A stretch of DNA of 64,000 bases from Aristolochia californica (GCA_029961685.1 JARWKL010000015.1:9918801-9982800); one strand, 5' to 3'; positions 13,433 through 24,753 are shown, numbered from the stretch's first letter. Numbers and translations: made by a program. The notes: a model not told the origin generated them from the letters alone.

Positions 13433-14556
13433 TTTTTGTGATATATTTGCCTTATTTTTTTGTTTACGAGAAAAATGGGAGAGTGAAAACTCAAGTTTGG
13501 ATTTGAAAACAAATTGATCATCCAAAATGGAAATGCACAAATGCTGAGAGAGATAATTCCAAAAAGTATATGTGATTTTTAAGGATTGTAAACTCTTTTA
13601 GTTTTTTATGTATTAGGTTTTGCCATCATCGGAAAAGGGGGGGCGAGGCATTTTTAACTGAGTGTTGACTCCCAAACTATAAGTCATTTCTAACAAAAAT
13701 TATAGCCGTTACACATCATTAATCGTTCAAAATATTTATGATGATCTACGATTGTTAGGTCCACTTTTTATACATAGGCAAAAACTGGGTTGCTTAGCTC
13801 TTGTAAATATCCCACCATGTTAACTTGAGAATTTATCTTTTTCTATGCCTTGAAATTTTCGGATCATGAGGTCATTTGCATCTTCAAAATGTTTCAAGTA
13901 TGCATATCCTTATTTAAAACATGTTAGGATCAATTATAAATCTCTTTTTTATAAAATTCCACCAAGCTATTGGGGGTTATATGAATGGAATTTCCCAAAC
14001 ACGGATAACAAAACTTTAGTGTTCTTTTTTAGTGCGTGAAATAATTTTCTTCAATTACATTTATTATTGTTTTCAATTTTTTGTATACATAAACTCTAAA
14101 ATTTTCACTTTGTGTTGATCTATTAGCCTTATATTTTTGTTTACGAGAAAAATGGGATAGTGAAATCTCAAGTTTGGATTTGAAAAACAATTGAACATCC
14201 AAAATGGAAATGCACAAAATCTGAGAGAGATAATTCCAAAAAGTATCTGTGATTTTTAAGGATTGTAAACTCTTTTGGGTTTTTTTATATAAGGTTTTGA
14301 AATTATCAGAAAAGGGGGGCGATACATTTTTAATTGAGTGATGACACCTAAACCATAAGTCCATTCTAACAAAAATTATAGCCGTTACACATAATTAATC
14401 AATCAAAACATTTACGATGATCTATGATTGTTAGGTCCGCTTTTTGTAAATAGGCAAAAAGTGGGTGGTTTGGCTGCAGTAAATATCCCACCGCACGTTA
14501 ACTTGAGAACTTAATTTTTTCTACTCCTTGAAATTTTTGGATCATTAGGTCATTTG
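13433..14556 (+). repeat. Duplicated segment, copy 2 (partner 8907-10030)
   Basis: Enters abruptly at 13428-13433, where ATTAGGTCATTT of the 12817 unit runs into TTTTTGTGATATATTTGCC. The shared TCATTT is a microhomology. It then follows 8907-10030 closely except at about 14054-14166, where it matches a third monomer near 12940-13080 instead. Confidence 0.8.
14054..14166 (+). other. Conversion-like tract inside the duplicated segment
   Basis: On both sides the sequence follows 9.5-9.8 kb (AGTGCGTGAAAT before; GGGTTTTTTTATATAAGG after). Inside the tract it follows 12.94-13.08 kb: TTCAATTACATT, TTTTTTGTATACATAAACTC, TTTCACTTTGTGTTGATC, TATTAGCCTTATATTTTTG and GTGAAATCTC, all different from 9.5 kb. 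A patch of about 115 bp with one donor and two flanks of another origin is what non-crossover gene conversion leaves. A double crossover cannot be excluded. Confidence 0.75.
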
Positions 14557-15238
14557 CATCTTAAATATGTTTCAGGCATGCATATTCATATTTAAAACAC
14601 GTTAGGATCAATTAGAAGTCTCTTTCTTATAAAATTTTACCAAGCTATTAGGGGTGGTATTAGTGGAATTTCCAAAACATGGATAACTAAACTTATGTGT
14701 TCATTTTTAGTGCATGAAATAATTTTCTTCACATACCTTTTTTAAAGTTTTTAATTTTTTCTATACTAAAACTCTAAAATTTTCATTTTATTTTGATATA
14801 TTTGCCTTATCTTTTTTTTTTCACGAGAAAAATGGGAGAATGAAAACTCATGTTTGGATTTGAAAAAAAATTGAACATCCAAAATAGAAATGCACAAATG
14901 CTGTGAGAGATAATTCCAACAAGTATCTATGATTTTTAAGGATTGTAAACTCTTTTCATTTTTAATGTATTAGGTTTTGCAAACATCGGAAAAGGGGGGG
15001 CGAGGCATTTTTAACTGAGTGTTGACACCCAAAACATAGGTCATTTCTAACAAAAATTATAGTCGTTTCACATCATTAATCGATCAAAACATTTATGATG
15101 ATCAATGATGGTTAGGTCTGCTTAATGTAAATAGGCAAAAAGTGGGTAGTTTGGCTCTGGTAAATATCCCACCGCACGTTAACTTGATAATTTAATTTTT
15201 TCTTCTCCTTGAAATTTTTGGTTTATTAGGTCATTTGC

Positions 15239-15294
15239 ATCTTAAACATGTTTTAAATATGGATATATCTTAAACATGTTTGAGACATGGATAT
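15239..15294 (+). repeat. 28 bp local tandem duplication next to a unit boundary
   Basis: 15239-15266 and 15267-15294 both begin ATCTTAAACATGTTT and end ATGGATAT, with differences only in the middle. The duplicated piece contains the left arm of hairpin 2, so this boundary has an extra arm. It accounts for the 709 bp length of the 14599 unit. Confidence 0.88.
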
Positions 15295-15954
15295 CCATAT
15301 TTAAAACATGTTAAGATCAGTTAGAAATCTCTTTTTTATAAAATTCCACCATGCTAATAGGTGTTGTACTAGTGGAATTTCCCAAACATGGATTACAAAA
15401 CTTTGGTGTTCATTTTTAGTGTGTGAAATAATTTTCTTCACTAACTTTTATTAGAGTTTTCAATTTTTTGCATACATAAACTCTAAAATTTTATTTTTTT
15501 TGTTATCTATTTACCTTATCTTTTTGTTTACTAGAAAAAAGGGTGAGTGATAACTCAAGTTTGGATTTGAAAAAATATTGAAGATCCGAAATGGAAATGC
15601 ACCAATGCTGAGAGTATTTCCAAAAAGTATCTGGCTCTTTCAGATTTTTTATATACTACGTTTTGAGATCATTGGAAAAGAGGGGGAGGGGAGGAGGCAT
15701 TTTTAACTGAGTGTTGACTCCCAAACCATAAGTAATTTCTAAAAATAATTATAGCCATTACACATCATTAGTTGATCAAAACACTTACGTTGATCAACGA
15801 TTGTTAGGTCCGCTTTTTGTAAATAGGCAGAAAATGGGGTGTTTGGCTCTGGTAAATATCCCACCGCACGTTAACTTGAGAATTTAATTTTTTCTACTCC
15901 TTGAAATTTTTGGATCATTAGGTCATTTACATCTTCAACATGTTTCAGGAATGC

Positions 15955-15985
15955 TTATCGATATTTATTAGGTCCACTTTATTTG
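15955..15985 (+). other. Double join: monomer end, short filler, monomer middle
   Basis: CTTATCGATATTTA, from the unit end, runs into TTAGGTCCACTTT, which normally sits about 510 bp into a unit, and then into ATTTGCCTTATC, normally about 195 bp into a unit. Two joins lie within 15 bp, so a piece of about 13 bp from elsewhere in the repeat was captured at the break. Confidence 0.85.
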
Positions 15986-17794
15986 CCTTATCTTTTTGTT
16001 TACGAGAAAATTGGGAGAGTGAAAACTCAAGTTTGGATATGAAAGAAAATTAAACATCTAAAATGGAAATGCACAAAAGCTGAAAAAAATAATTCCTAAA
16101 AGTATCTGTGATTTTTAAGGATAGTAAACTCTTTTAGTTTTTTATATATTAGGTTTTGCAATCATCGGAAAAGTGTGGGCGAGGCATTTATAACTGAGTG
16201 TTGACTCCCAAACCATAAGTCATTTCTAAAAAAAAATAAAGCTGTTACACAACATTAATCGATGAAAACATTTATGATCATCTATTTTTTTAGGGCCGCT
16301 TTTTGTAAATAGGCAAAAAGTGGGTTGTCTGGCACTGGTAAATATCCCACCGTATGTTAACTTGAGAATTTAATTTTTTCTACTCGAAATTTTTGGATCA
16401 TTAGGTCATTTTTATCTTCAACATGTTTCAAGCATGTATATCCATATTTAAAACATGTTATGATCAATTAGAAATCTCTTTGTTATAAAATTCCACCAAG
16501 CTATTAGGGGTTGTACTAGTGGAATTTCCCAAACACGGATAACAAAACTTTGGTGTTCAGTTTTAGTGCGTGAAATAATTTTCTTCACTTAAATTTATTA
16601 TAGTTTTCAATTTTTTGCATACATAAACTCTAAAATTTTTATTTTGGTGTGATCTATTGGCCATATCTTTTTGTTTACGATAAAAAACGGGTGAGAGAAA
16701 ACTCAAGTTTGAATTTGAAAAAAAATTGAGCATCCAAAATGGAAATGCCCAAATTCAAAGAGAGATAATTCCAAAAAGTATCAGTGACTTTGAAAGATTG
16801 TAAACTCTTTTAGTTTTTTATATATTAGATTCTCCAGTCATCGGAAAAGAGGGGGCGAGGCATTTTTAATTGAGTGTTGACTCCCAAACCATAAGTCACT
16901 TCTAAAAAAAAAGTATTGGCGGTGCACATCATTAATCGATCAAAACATTTATGATGATCTATGATTATTAGGTCTGCTTTTTGCAAAATAGGCAAAAAGT
17001 GTTTTGTTTGGCTCTGGTAAATATCCCCCTGCACGTTAACTTGAGAATTTAATTTTTCCTACTCCTTGAAATTCTTGGATCATTAGGTCATTTGCATGTT
17101 CAACATGTTTTGGGCATGCATATCCATATTTCAAACATATTAGGATCAATTAGAAATCTCTTTGTTATAAAATTCCACCAAGCTATTAGGGGTTTTACTA
17201 GTGGAATTTCCCTAACATAGACAACAAAAATTTGGTGTTAATTTTTAGTGCGTGAAATAATTTTCTTCACTTACATTTATTATAATTTTCTTTTTTTTGC
17301 ATACATAACCTCTAAAATTTTCATTAGCCTTTTCTTTTTGTTTACGAGAAAATTGGGAGAGTGAAAACACAAGTTTGGGTTTGAAAAAAAATTGAACATC
17401 CAAAATGGAAATGTACCAATGCTGAGAGAGATAATCCAAAAAACAATCATTGGAAAAGGGGGGGGGAGGCATTTTTAACTAAGTGTTGACTCCCAAACCA
17501 TAAGTCATTTGTAACAAAAATTATAGCTGTTACACATTATTAATCGATCAAAACATTTAGGATGATCTATGATGGTTTGGTCCACTTTTTGTAAATAGGC
17601 AAAAAGTGGGTTGTATGGCTCTACTAAATATCCCACCGCACATTAACTTGAGAATTTAATTTTTTATTCTCCTTGAAATAGTTGGTTCATTAGGTCATTT
17701 GCATCTTCAACATGTTTCAGATATGCATATCCATATTTAATACATGTTAGGATCAATTAGAAATCTCTTTCTTATAAAATTCCACCAAGCTATT

Positions 17795-18340
17795 AGGGGT
17801 AAACTCTTTTCATTTTTTATATATTAGGTTTTGCAATCATCAGAAAAGTAGGGTCGAGGCATTTTTAATCGAATGTTGACTCCCAAACCATAAGTCATTT
17901 CTGACAAAAAATTATAGCCGTTACACATCATTAATCAATCAAAACATTTACGATGATCTATGATTGTTAGGTCCGCTTTTTGTAAAGAGGAAAAAAGTGT
18001 GTTGTTTGGCTCTGTTAAATATCCCACTCTATGTTAACTTCGGAATTGAGTTTTTTATGATCATTAGGTCATTTGCATCTTCAACATGTTTCAGGCATGC
18101 ATATCCTTATTTAAATCATGTTAGGATCAATTATAAATCTTTTTCTTATAAATTTCCACCTAGCTATAAGTAGTGGTATTAGTGGAATTTCCCAAACATG
18201 GATAACTAAACTTTGGTGTTCATTTTTAGTGCATGAAATAATTTTCTTCACTTACATTTATTATAGTTTTCAATTTTTTGCATACATAAAATCTAAAATT
18301 TTCATTTTGTTGAGATCTATTTGCATTATCTTTTTTTTAT
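17795..18340 (+). repeat. 546 bp recent tandem duplication, copy 1
   Basis: Begins at the join AGGGGTAAACTC, where the front of a monomer runs into the middle of another, and ends in CATTATC followed by T8 and AT. Copy 2 follows with no gap. By direct reading the copies differ at four positions, all substitutions (in AATCATCAG, AGTCATTTC, TATCCTTA and AGTGCATG). Confidence 0.93.
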
Positions 18341-18886
18341 AGGGGTAAACTCTTTTCATTTTTTATATATTAGGTTTTGCAATCACCAGAAAAGTAGGGT
18401 CGAGGCATTTTTAATCGAATGTTGACTCCCAAACCATAAGTTATTTCTGACAAAAAATTATAGCCGTTACACATCATTAATCAATCAAAACATTTACGAT
18501 GATCTATGATTGTTAGGTCCGCTTTTTGTAAAGAGGAAAAAAGTGTGTTGTTTGGCTCTGTTAAATATCCCACTCTATGTTAACTTCGGAATTGAGTTTT
18601 TTATGATCATTAGGTCATTTGCATCTTCAACATGTTTCAGGCATGCATATCCGTATTTAAATCATGTTAGGATCAATTATAAATCTTTTTCTTATAAATT
18701 TCCACCTAGCTATAAGTAGTGGTATTAGTGGAATTTCCCAAACATGGATAACTAAACTTTGGTGTTCATTTTTAGTGTATGAAATAATTTTCTTCACTTA
18801 CATTTATTATAGTTTTCAATTTTTTGCATACATAAAATCTAAAATTTTCATTTTGTTGAGATCTATTTGCATTATCTTTTTTTTAT
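18341..18886 (+). repeat. 546 bp recent tandem duplication, copy 2
   Basis: Same length as copy 1 with four substitutions, about 99.3% identity, and no indels. The array then continues with AAGAAAAATGATAGAG, so the duplication endpoint lies within the T8-AT stretch. This is the youngest duplication visible in the window. Confidence 0.93.
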
Positions 18887-19029
18887 AAGAAAAATGATAG
18901 AGTGAAACCTCAAGTATGGATTTGAAAAAAAATTGAACATCCAAAATGGAAATGCACAAATGCTGAGAGAGATAATTCCAAAAAGTATGTGTGATTTTTA
19001 CATATTTAGGTTTTCCAATCATCGGAAAA

Positions 19030-19059
<30 letters not shown>
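19030..19059 (+). repeat. G-tract, 30 G
   Basis: Lies in the 18664 unit, after a 20-30 bp deletion that removed GGATTGTAAACTC just upstream. Confidence 0.9.
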
Positions 19060-19060
<1 letters not shown>

Positions 19061-20824
19061 GCGCGAGGCACTTTTTACAGAGTGTTGCCTCCCAAACCAT
19101 AAGTCATTTCTCACAAAAATTATAGCCATTACACTTCATTAATAGATCATAACATTTACGATGATCTATGATTGTTAGGTCCGCTTTTTGTAAAAAGGCA
19201 ACAAGTGGTTGTTTGGCTCAGGTAAATATCCCACCGCACGTTAACTTGAGAATTTAATTTTTTCTTCTTCTTGAAATTTTTGGTTCATTAGGGCATTTGC
19301 TTGTTCAACATGTTTTAGACATAATATCCATGTTTAAAACATGTTAAGATCAGTTATAAATCTCTTTCTTATAAAATTCCACCAAGCTAATAGGTGTTGT
19401 ACTAGTGGAATTTCCCAAACATGGATAACAAAACTTTGGTGTTCATTTTTAGTGTGTGAAATAATTTTTTTCTCTAACATTTATTTTAGTTTTCAATTTT
19501 TTGCATACATAAACTCCGAAATTTTCATTTTGTTGTGATCTTTTTGCCTTATCTTTTTGTTTACAAGAGAAATGGGAGAGTGAAAACTCAAGTTTGGATT
19601 TGAAAAAAAATTGAACATCCAAAATGAAAAACCACAAATGCTGAGAGAGATAATCCCAAAAAATATCTCTGATTTTTGAGGACTGTCAACCCTTTTAGTT
19701 TTTTTTATATATTAGGGTTTCCAATCATCGGAAAAGGGGAGGGGGTCTGTGGAATTTTTAAAAGAGTGTTGATTCCAAAACCATAAGTCATTTCTAACAA
19801 AAATTATAGCCGTTACGAAGATCTATGATTGTTAGGTCCACTTTTTGTAAATAGGCAAAAAGTAGGTTGTTTGGCTCTGGTAAATATCCCACCACACATT
19901 AACTTGAGAATTTAATTTTTTTCTTCTCCTTGAAATTTTTGGTTCATTAGGTCATTTGCATCTACAACGTGTATCAGGCATGCATATCCATATTTAAAAC
20001 ATGTTAGGATCAATTAGAAATCTCTTTCTTTTAAATAGGAAATGAAAGTGGGTTGTTTGGCTCTAGTAAAAATCCCACCGCACGTTAACTTGAGAATTTA
20101 ATTTTTTGTACTTCTTGAAATTTTGGATCATTAGGTCATTTGCATCTTAACCATGTTTTAGGCATGCATATCCTTATTTAAACCATGTTAGGATCAATTA
20201 GAAATCTTTTTTATTAAATTCCACCAAGCTATTAGGGTTTGTACTGGTGGAATTTCCCAAACATGGATAACAAAACTTTGGTGTTCATTTATGTGAGCGA
20301 AATAATTTTCTTCACTTACATTTATTATTGTTTTCAATTTTTCGCATACATAAAGTTAAAAAATTTCATTTTGTTTTTATCTATTTTCCTACTCTTTTTG
20401 TTTACGAGAAAATGGGAGAGTGAAAACTGAAGTTTAGATTTGAAAGAAAATTGAACATTCAAAAGGGAAATGAACAAATGCTGAGAGAGAAAATTCCAAA
20501 TAGTATCTTTGATTTTTAACGAGTGCAAACTGTTTTAGTTTTTTATATTTTAGGTTTTCCAATCTTCTAAAAAGGGGAGGGGAGGCATTTTCAACCGAGT
20601 GTTGACTCCCAAACCATAAGTCATTTCTAACTGAAATTATAGCCGTTACACATCATTAACCGATCAAAACATTTACGATGATCTATGATTGTTAGGTACG
20701 CTTTTGGTAAATAGGCAAAAAGTGGGTTGTTTGGCTCTTGTAAATATCCCACCCCACATTAACTTCAGAATTTAATTTTTCCTTCTCCTTGAAATTTTTG
20801 GATCATTAGATCATTCTCATCTTC

Positions 20825-20864
20825 AACATGTTTCAGGCATGCATATCCATATTTAAAACATGTT
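20825..20864 (+). repeat. Inverted repeat (hairpin 2) AACATGTTT/AAACATGTT around GCATGC
   Basis: Arms 20825-20833 and 20856-20864 are perfect 9 bp reverse complements. The 22-base spacer contains the palindrome GCATGC. The pair straddles the chosen unit boundary and recurs in most monomers. In several right-hand copies an arm has CATG changed to TATG, which breaks the pairing. Each arm is itself centred on the palindrome ACATGT. Confidence 0.8.
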
Positions 20865-21535
20865 AGGATCAATAAATAATCTCTTTCTTATAAAATTCCA
20901 CCAAGCTATTAGGGGTTGTACTGGTGGAATTTCTCACACATAGATAACAAAACTTTGGTGTACATTTTTAGTGCGTGAAATAATTTTCTTCACTTACATT
21001 TGTTATAGTTTTCAATTTTTTTCATACTTAAACTTTAAAATTTTCATATTGCTGTGATCTATTTGCATTATCTTTTAAATTACGAGAAAAATGGGTGAGT
21101 GAAAATTCAAGTTTGTATTTGAAAAAGAATTGAACAACAAAATGGAAATGCAAAAATGATGAGAGAGATAATTCCAAAAAGTATATATGATTTTTAAGAA
21201 TTGTAAACTCTTATAGTTTTTTATATATTAGGTTTTGTAATACTCGGAAAAGGGGGTCGAGGAATTTTTAACTGAGTGTTGACTCCCAAACCATAAGTAA
21301 TTTCAAACAAAAATTATAACCATTACACTTCATTAATTGATCAAAACATTTACGATGATCAACGATTGTTTGGTCCGTTTTTTGTAAATAGGCAAAAAGT
21401 GGGTTGTTTGGCACTTGTAAATATCCCACCGCACGTTAACTTGAGAATTTAATTTTTCTACTCCTTCAAGTTTTTGGATCATTACGTCATTTGCATCTTC
21501 AACATGTGTCAGGCATGCATATCCTTATTTAAAAC
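20860..21535 (+). repeat. Reference monomer (676 bp) used to describe the unit
   Basis: This is a complete, undisrupted unit close to the apparent consensus. Blocks from its first base: anchor 1-17; AAATTCCACCA arm 34-44 and TGGTGGAATTT arm 63-73; TTTTTAGTGCGTGAAATAAT near 105; T/A-rich middle with TTTACGAGAAAAATGGG near 220; GAACA and AAATGGAAATGCA blocks near 270-290; GATTTTTAAG and TTGTAAACTC near 330-345; TATATATTAGG near 365; G-tract near 390; TGACTCCCAAACCATAAGT near 420; CATTACACTTCATTAATTGA near 460; CCGCACGTTAACTTGAGAA near 570; TTGGATCATTACGTCATTTG near 615. It ends in the CATGTGTC...GCATGC region leading into the next anchor. Confidence 0.9.
20893..20932 (+). repeat. Inverted repeat (hairpin 1), 11 bp arms, present in most monomers
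   Basis: AAATTCCACCA (20893-20903) and TGGTGGAATTT (20922-20932) are exact reverse complements separated by 18 bases. Left-hand monomers have ACTAGTGG instead of ACTGGTGG, which shortens the perfect stem to 9 bp (AAATTCCAC/GTGGAATTT). The dyad lies about 34 bp after the anchor in nearly every unit. Function is unknown; it may be a protein-binding dyad or a cruciform. Confidence 0.85.
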
Positions 21536-24500
21536 ATGTTGGGATCAATTAGAAATCTCTTTCTTATAAAATTCCACCAAACTATTAGGGGTTGTACTGG
21601 TGGAATTTCCCAAACATGGATAACAAAACTTTGGTGTTCATATTTTTTCCATACATAAACTCTAAAATTTTCATTTTGTTGTGACCTATTTGCCTCAGAT
21701 TTTTGTTTACGAAAAAAATGGGAGAGTGAAAAGTCAAGTTTGGATTTGAAAAAAATTGAATCTCACAATTAGAAATGCAAAAATGCAGAGAGAGATAATT
21801 CCAAAAAGTATCTATTATTTTTAAGGATTGTAAACTCTTTTAGTTTCTTATATATTAGGTTTTTCAATCATCGGAAAATGGGGGACGAGGATTTTTTAAC
21901 TGAGTGTTGACTCCCAAACCATAAGTCATTTCTAAAAACAATTATTGCCGTTACACATCATTAATCGATAAAACTTTTAAGATGATCTATGATTATTAGG
22001 TCGGCTTTTTGTAAAAAAGGAAAAAAATGGGTTGTTTGGCTCTGATAAATATCCCACCACACATTAACTTGAGAATTTAATTTTTCCTACTCCTTGAAAT
22101 TTTTGGATCATTAGGTCATTTGCTTCTTCAACATGTATCAGGCATGCATATCCATATTTAAAACATATATAATAAATTAGAAATCTCTTTCTTATAAAAT
22201 TCCACCAAGTTATTAGGGATTGTACTGGTGGAATTTCCCAAACATGGATAACAAAACTTTGGTGTTCATTTTTTGTACGAAAAATAATTTTCATTAGGTC
22301 ATTTGCATCTTCAACATGTTTCAGGCATTCATATCGATATTTAAAACATGTTAGGATCAATGAGAAATATCTTTCTTATAAATTCCACCAAGCTATTAGG
22401 TGTTGTACTGGTGGAATTTCACAAATATGGATAACAAAACTTTGGTGTTCATTTTTTGTGAGCGAAATAATTTTCTTCACTTACATTTATTATAGTTTTC
22501 AGTTTTTTCCATACATAAACTCTAAAATTTTTACTTTGTTGTGACCTATTTGCCTTATCTTTTTGTCTACGAGAAAAAATGGGAGAGTGAAAACTCAAGT
22601 TTGGATTTGAAAAAAAATTGAACATCTAAAATGAATATGCACAAATTCTAGGAGAGATAATTCCAAAATATATCTGAGATTTTTAAGGATTGTAAACTCT
22701 TTTAATTTAATATATATTAGGTTTTGAAATCATCGAAAAAGGGGGGGGTGAGGCGTTTTTAACAGAGTGTTGACTCTCAAACCATAAGTCATTTCTAACT
22801 TAAATTATAGCCGTTATGCATCATTAATCGATCAAAACATTTACAATGATCTATGATTGATAGGTCCGCTTTTTGTAACTAGGCAAAAAGTGAGTTGTAT
22901 GGCTCTCGTAAATATCCCACCGCACTTTAACATGAGAATTTAATTTTTCCTACTCCTTGAAATTTTCTCATCATTAGGTCATTTGCATCTTCAACATGTT
23001 TCTGGCATGCATATCCATAGTTTTCTTATAAAATTCCACCAAGCTATTAGGGGTTGTACTGGTGGAATTTCCCAAACATGGATAACAAAACTTTGGTGTT
23101 CATTTTTGGTTCGCAAAATAATTTTCTTCACTTACATTGATTATAGTTTTCAACTTTTTGCAAATATAAACTCTAAATTTTTCATTTTTTTGTGATCTAT
23201 TTGCCTTCTCTTTTTGTTTACGAGAAAAAAGGTGAGTGAAAACTCAAGTTTAGATTTGAAAAAAAATTGAACATTCAAAACTAAAATGGCCAAATGCTGA
23301 GATAGATAATTCCAAATAGTATCTATGATTTTTATGGATTCTAAACTCTTTTAGTTTTTTTTTATATTAGGATTTCCAATCATCGGAAAAGGGGGGTGCG
23401 AGGCATTTTTAATCAAGTGTTGACTCGCAAACCATATGTTAATTCTAACTTAAATTATAATTGTTACACATCATTAATCGATCAAAACATTTATGATGAT
23501 CTATGATTGTTAGGTACGCTTTTTGTAAATAGGCAAAAAGAGGGTTGTTTGGCTCTGGTAAATATCCCACCGCACGTTAACTTCAGAATTTACTTTTTCC
23601 TACTCCTTGAAATTTTTGAATCATTAGATCATTAGCATCTTCAACATGTTTCAGGCATGCATATCCACCACATTTAAAACATGATAGGATCAATTAGAAA
23701 TCTCTTTCTTATAAAATTCCACCAAGCTTAAAGTGGTTGTACTAGTGGAATTCCCAGAGAAGGATAACAAAACTTTGGTGTTCATTTTTAGTGCATGAAA
23801 TATTTTTATTCACTTACATTTATTACAGTTTTCAATATTTACAGTACAAAAACTCTAAAATTTTCATTTTGTTGTGATCTATTTGCCTTATCATTTTGTT
23901 TACGAGAAACATGGGAGTGAGAAAACTCAAGTTTGGATTTGAAAAAAAATTGAACATCCAAAATGGAAATGCACAAATGCTGAGAGAGATAATTCGGAAA
24001 AGTATCTGTGATTTTTAAGGATTGTAAACTCTTTTAGTTTTTTATATATTTGATTTTGCAATCATCAGAAGAGGGGGGGCAAGGCCTTTTTATCTAAGTG
24101 TTGACTCCCTAACCATAAGTCATTTCTCACAAAAATTATAGCCGTTACACATCATTAATTGATCAAAACTTTTACGATGATCAATGATTATTAGGTCCCC
24201 TTTTTGTATAATACGCAAAAAGTGGGTTGTTAGGCTCTGGTAAATATCCCCCTACACGTTAACTTGAGAATTTAATTTTTCCTACTCCTTTAAAATTTTG
24301 GATCATTAGGTCATTTGCTTCTTCAACATGTGTCAGGCATGCATGTCCATATTTAAAACATGTTAGGATCAATTAGAAATCTCTTTGTTATAAAATTCCC
24401 CCAAGCTATTTGGGGTTGTACTGGTGGAATTTCCAAAACAAGGATAACAAAACTTAATTGTTCATTTTTTGTGAGCGAAATAATTTTCTTCAGTTACATT

Positions 24501-24753
24501 TATTATAGTTTTTAATTTTTTCCATACATAAACTCTAAAATTTTCATTTTGTTGTGACCTATTTGCGTTATCTTTTAGTTTATGAGAAAAATAGGAATGT
24601 GAAAACTCAAATTTGGATTTGAAAAAAATTGAACATCCAAAATGGAAATGCACAAATGGTAAGAGTGATAATTTCAAAACGTATCTGTAATTTTTTAGGA
24701 CTGTAAACTCTTTTAGTTTATTATATATTCGGTTTTACAATCATTAGAAAAAA

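Larger units (their letters stand above)
9397..13920 (+). repeat. Satellite block 3, with the longest G-tract
   Basis: Unit starts: 9397, 10073, 10749, 11418, 12070, 12817, then a chimeric continuation from about 13433. Lengths are 676, 676, 669, 652, 747, about 616 and about 488 bp. The 652 bp unit lacks the stretch between its G-tract and the AAACCATAAG block (join at about 11811-11821). The 747 bp unit carries the 43 G tract. The 12817 unit is type X and matches 4031-4643. Confidence 0.88.
14599..16150 (+). repeat. Left higher-order repeat, copy 3 (A/B2-C-D, shortened)
   Basis: The 14599 unit has an A-type front (GGTGGTATTAGTGG, CACATACCTTT) and a B2-type back (GATGGTTAGG, TTGGTTTATTAGG). 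15308 is type C (GATTACAAAAC, AAAGAGGGGGAGGGG, GGCAGAAAATGGGGTG). From about 15975 the D markers GGATATGAAAGAAAATTAAA and ACAAAAGCTG return after a broken join. A and B2 share one monomer here, so this copy is shorter than copy 1. Confidence 0.65.
13921..17743 (+). repeat. Satellite block 4: higher-order copy 3
   Basis: Unit starts: 13921, 14599, 15308, a chimeric restart at about 15961, then 16455 and 17137. 14599 is an A/B2 hybrid, 15308 is type C and the piece from 15975 is type D. The 17137 unit (607 bp) lacks about 65 bp between the ATAATCC block and CAATCAT (join at about 17441). No gene is present. Confidence 0.88.
17744..20859 (+). repeat. Satellite block 5: truncated units and a recent duplication
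   Basis: Unit starts: 17744 (374 bp, broken at about 17798), 18118 (546 bp), 18664 (677), 19341 (660), 20001 (184 bp, broken at about 20032) and 20185 (675). The 546 bp spacing is produced by the tandem duplication listed separately. The switch from the left to the right subfamily falls in this block. Confidence 0.88.

Noticed and set aside
18816..19142. Proline-rich or glycine-rich proteins around G-tracts (also near 1730, 6273 and 27632)
   Set aside because: The runs are translations of the G-homopolymer and the flanks are ordinary monomer sequence.
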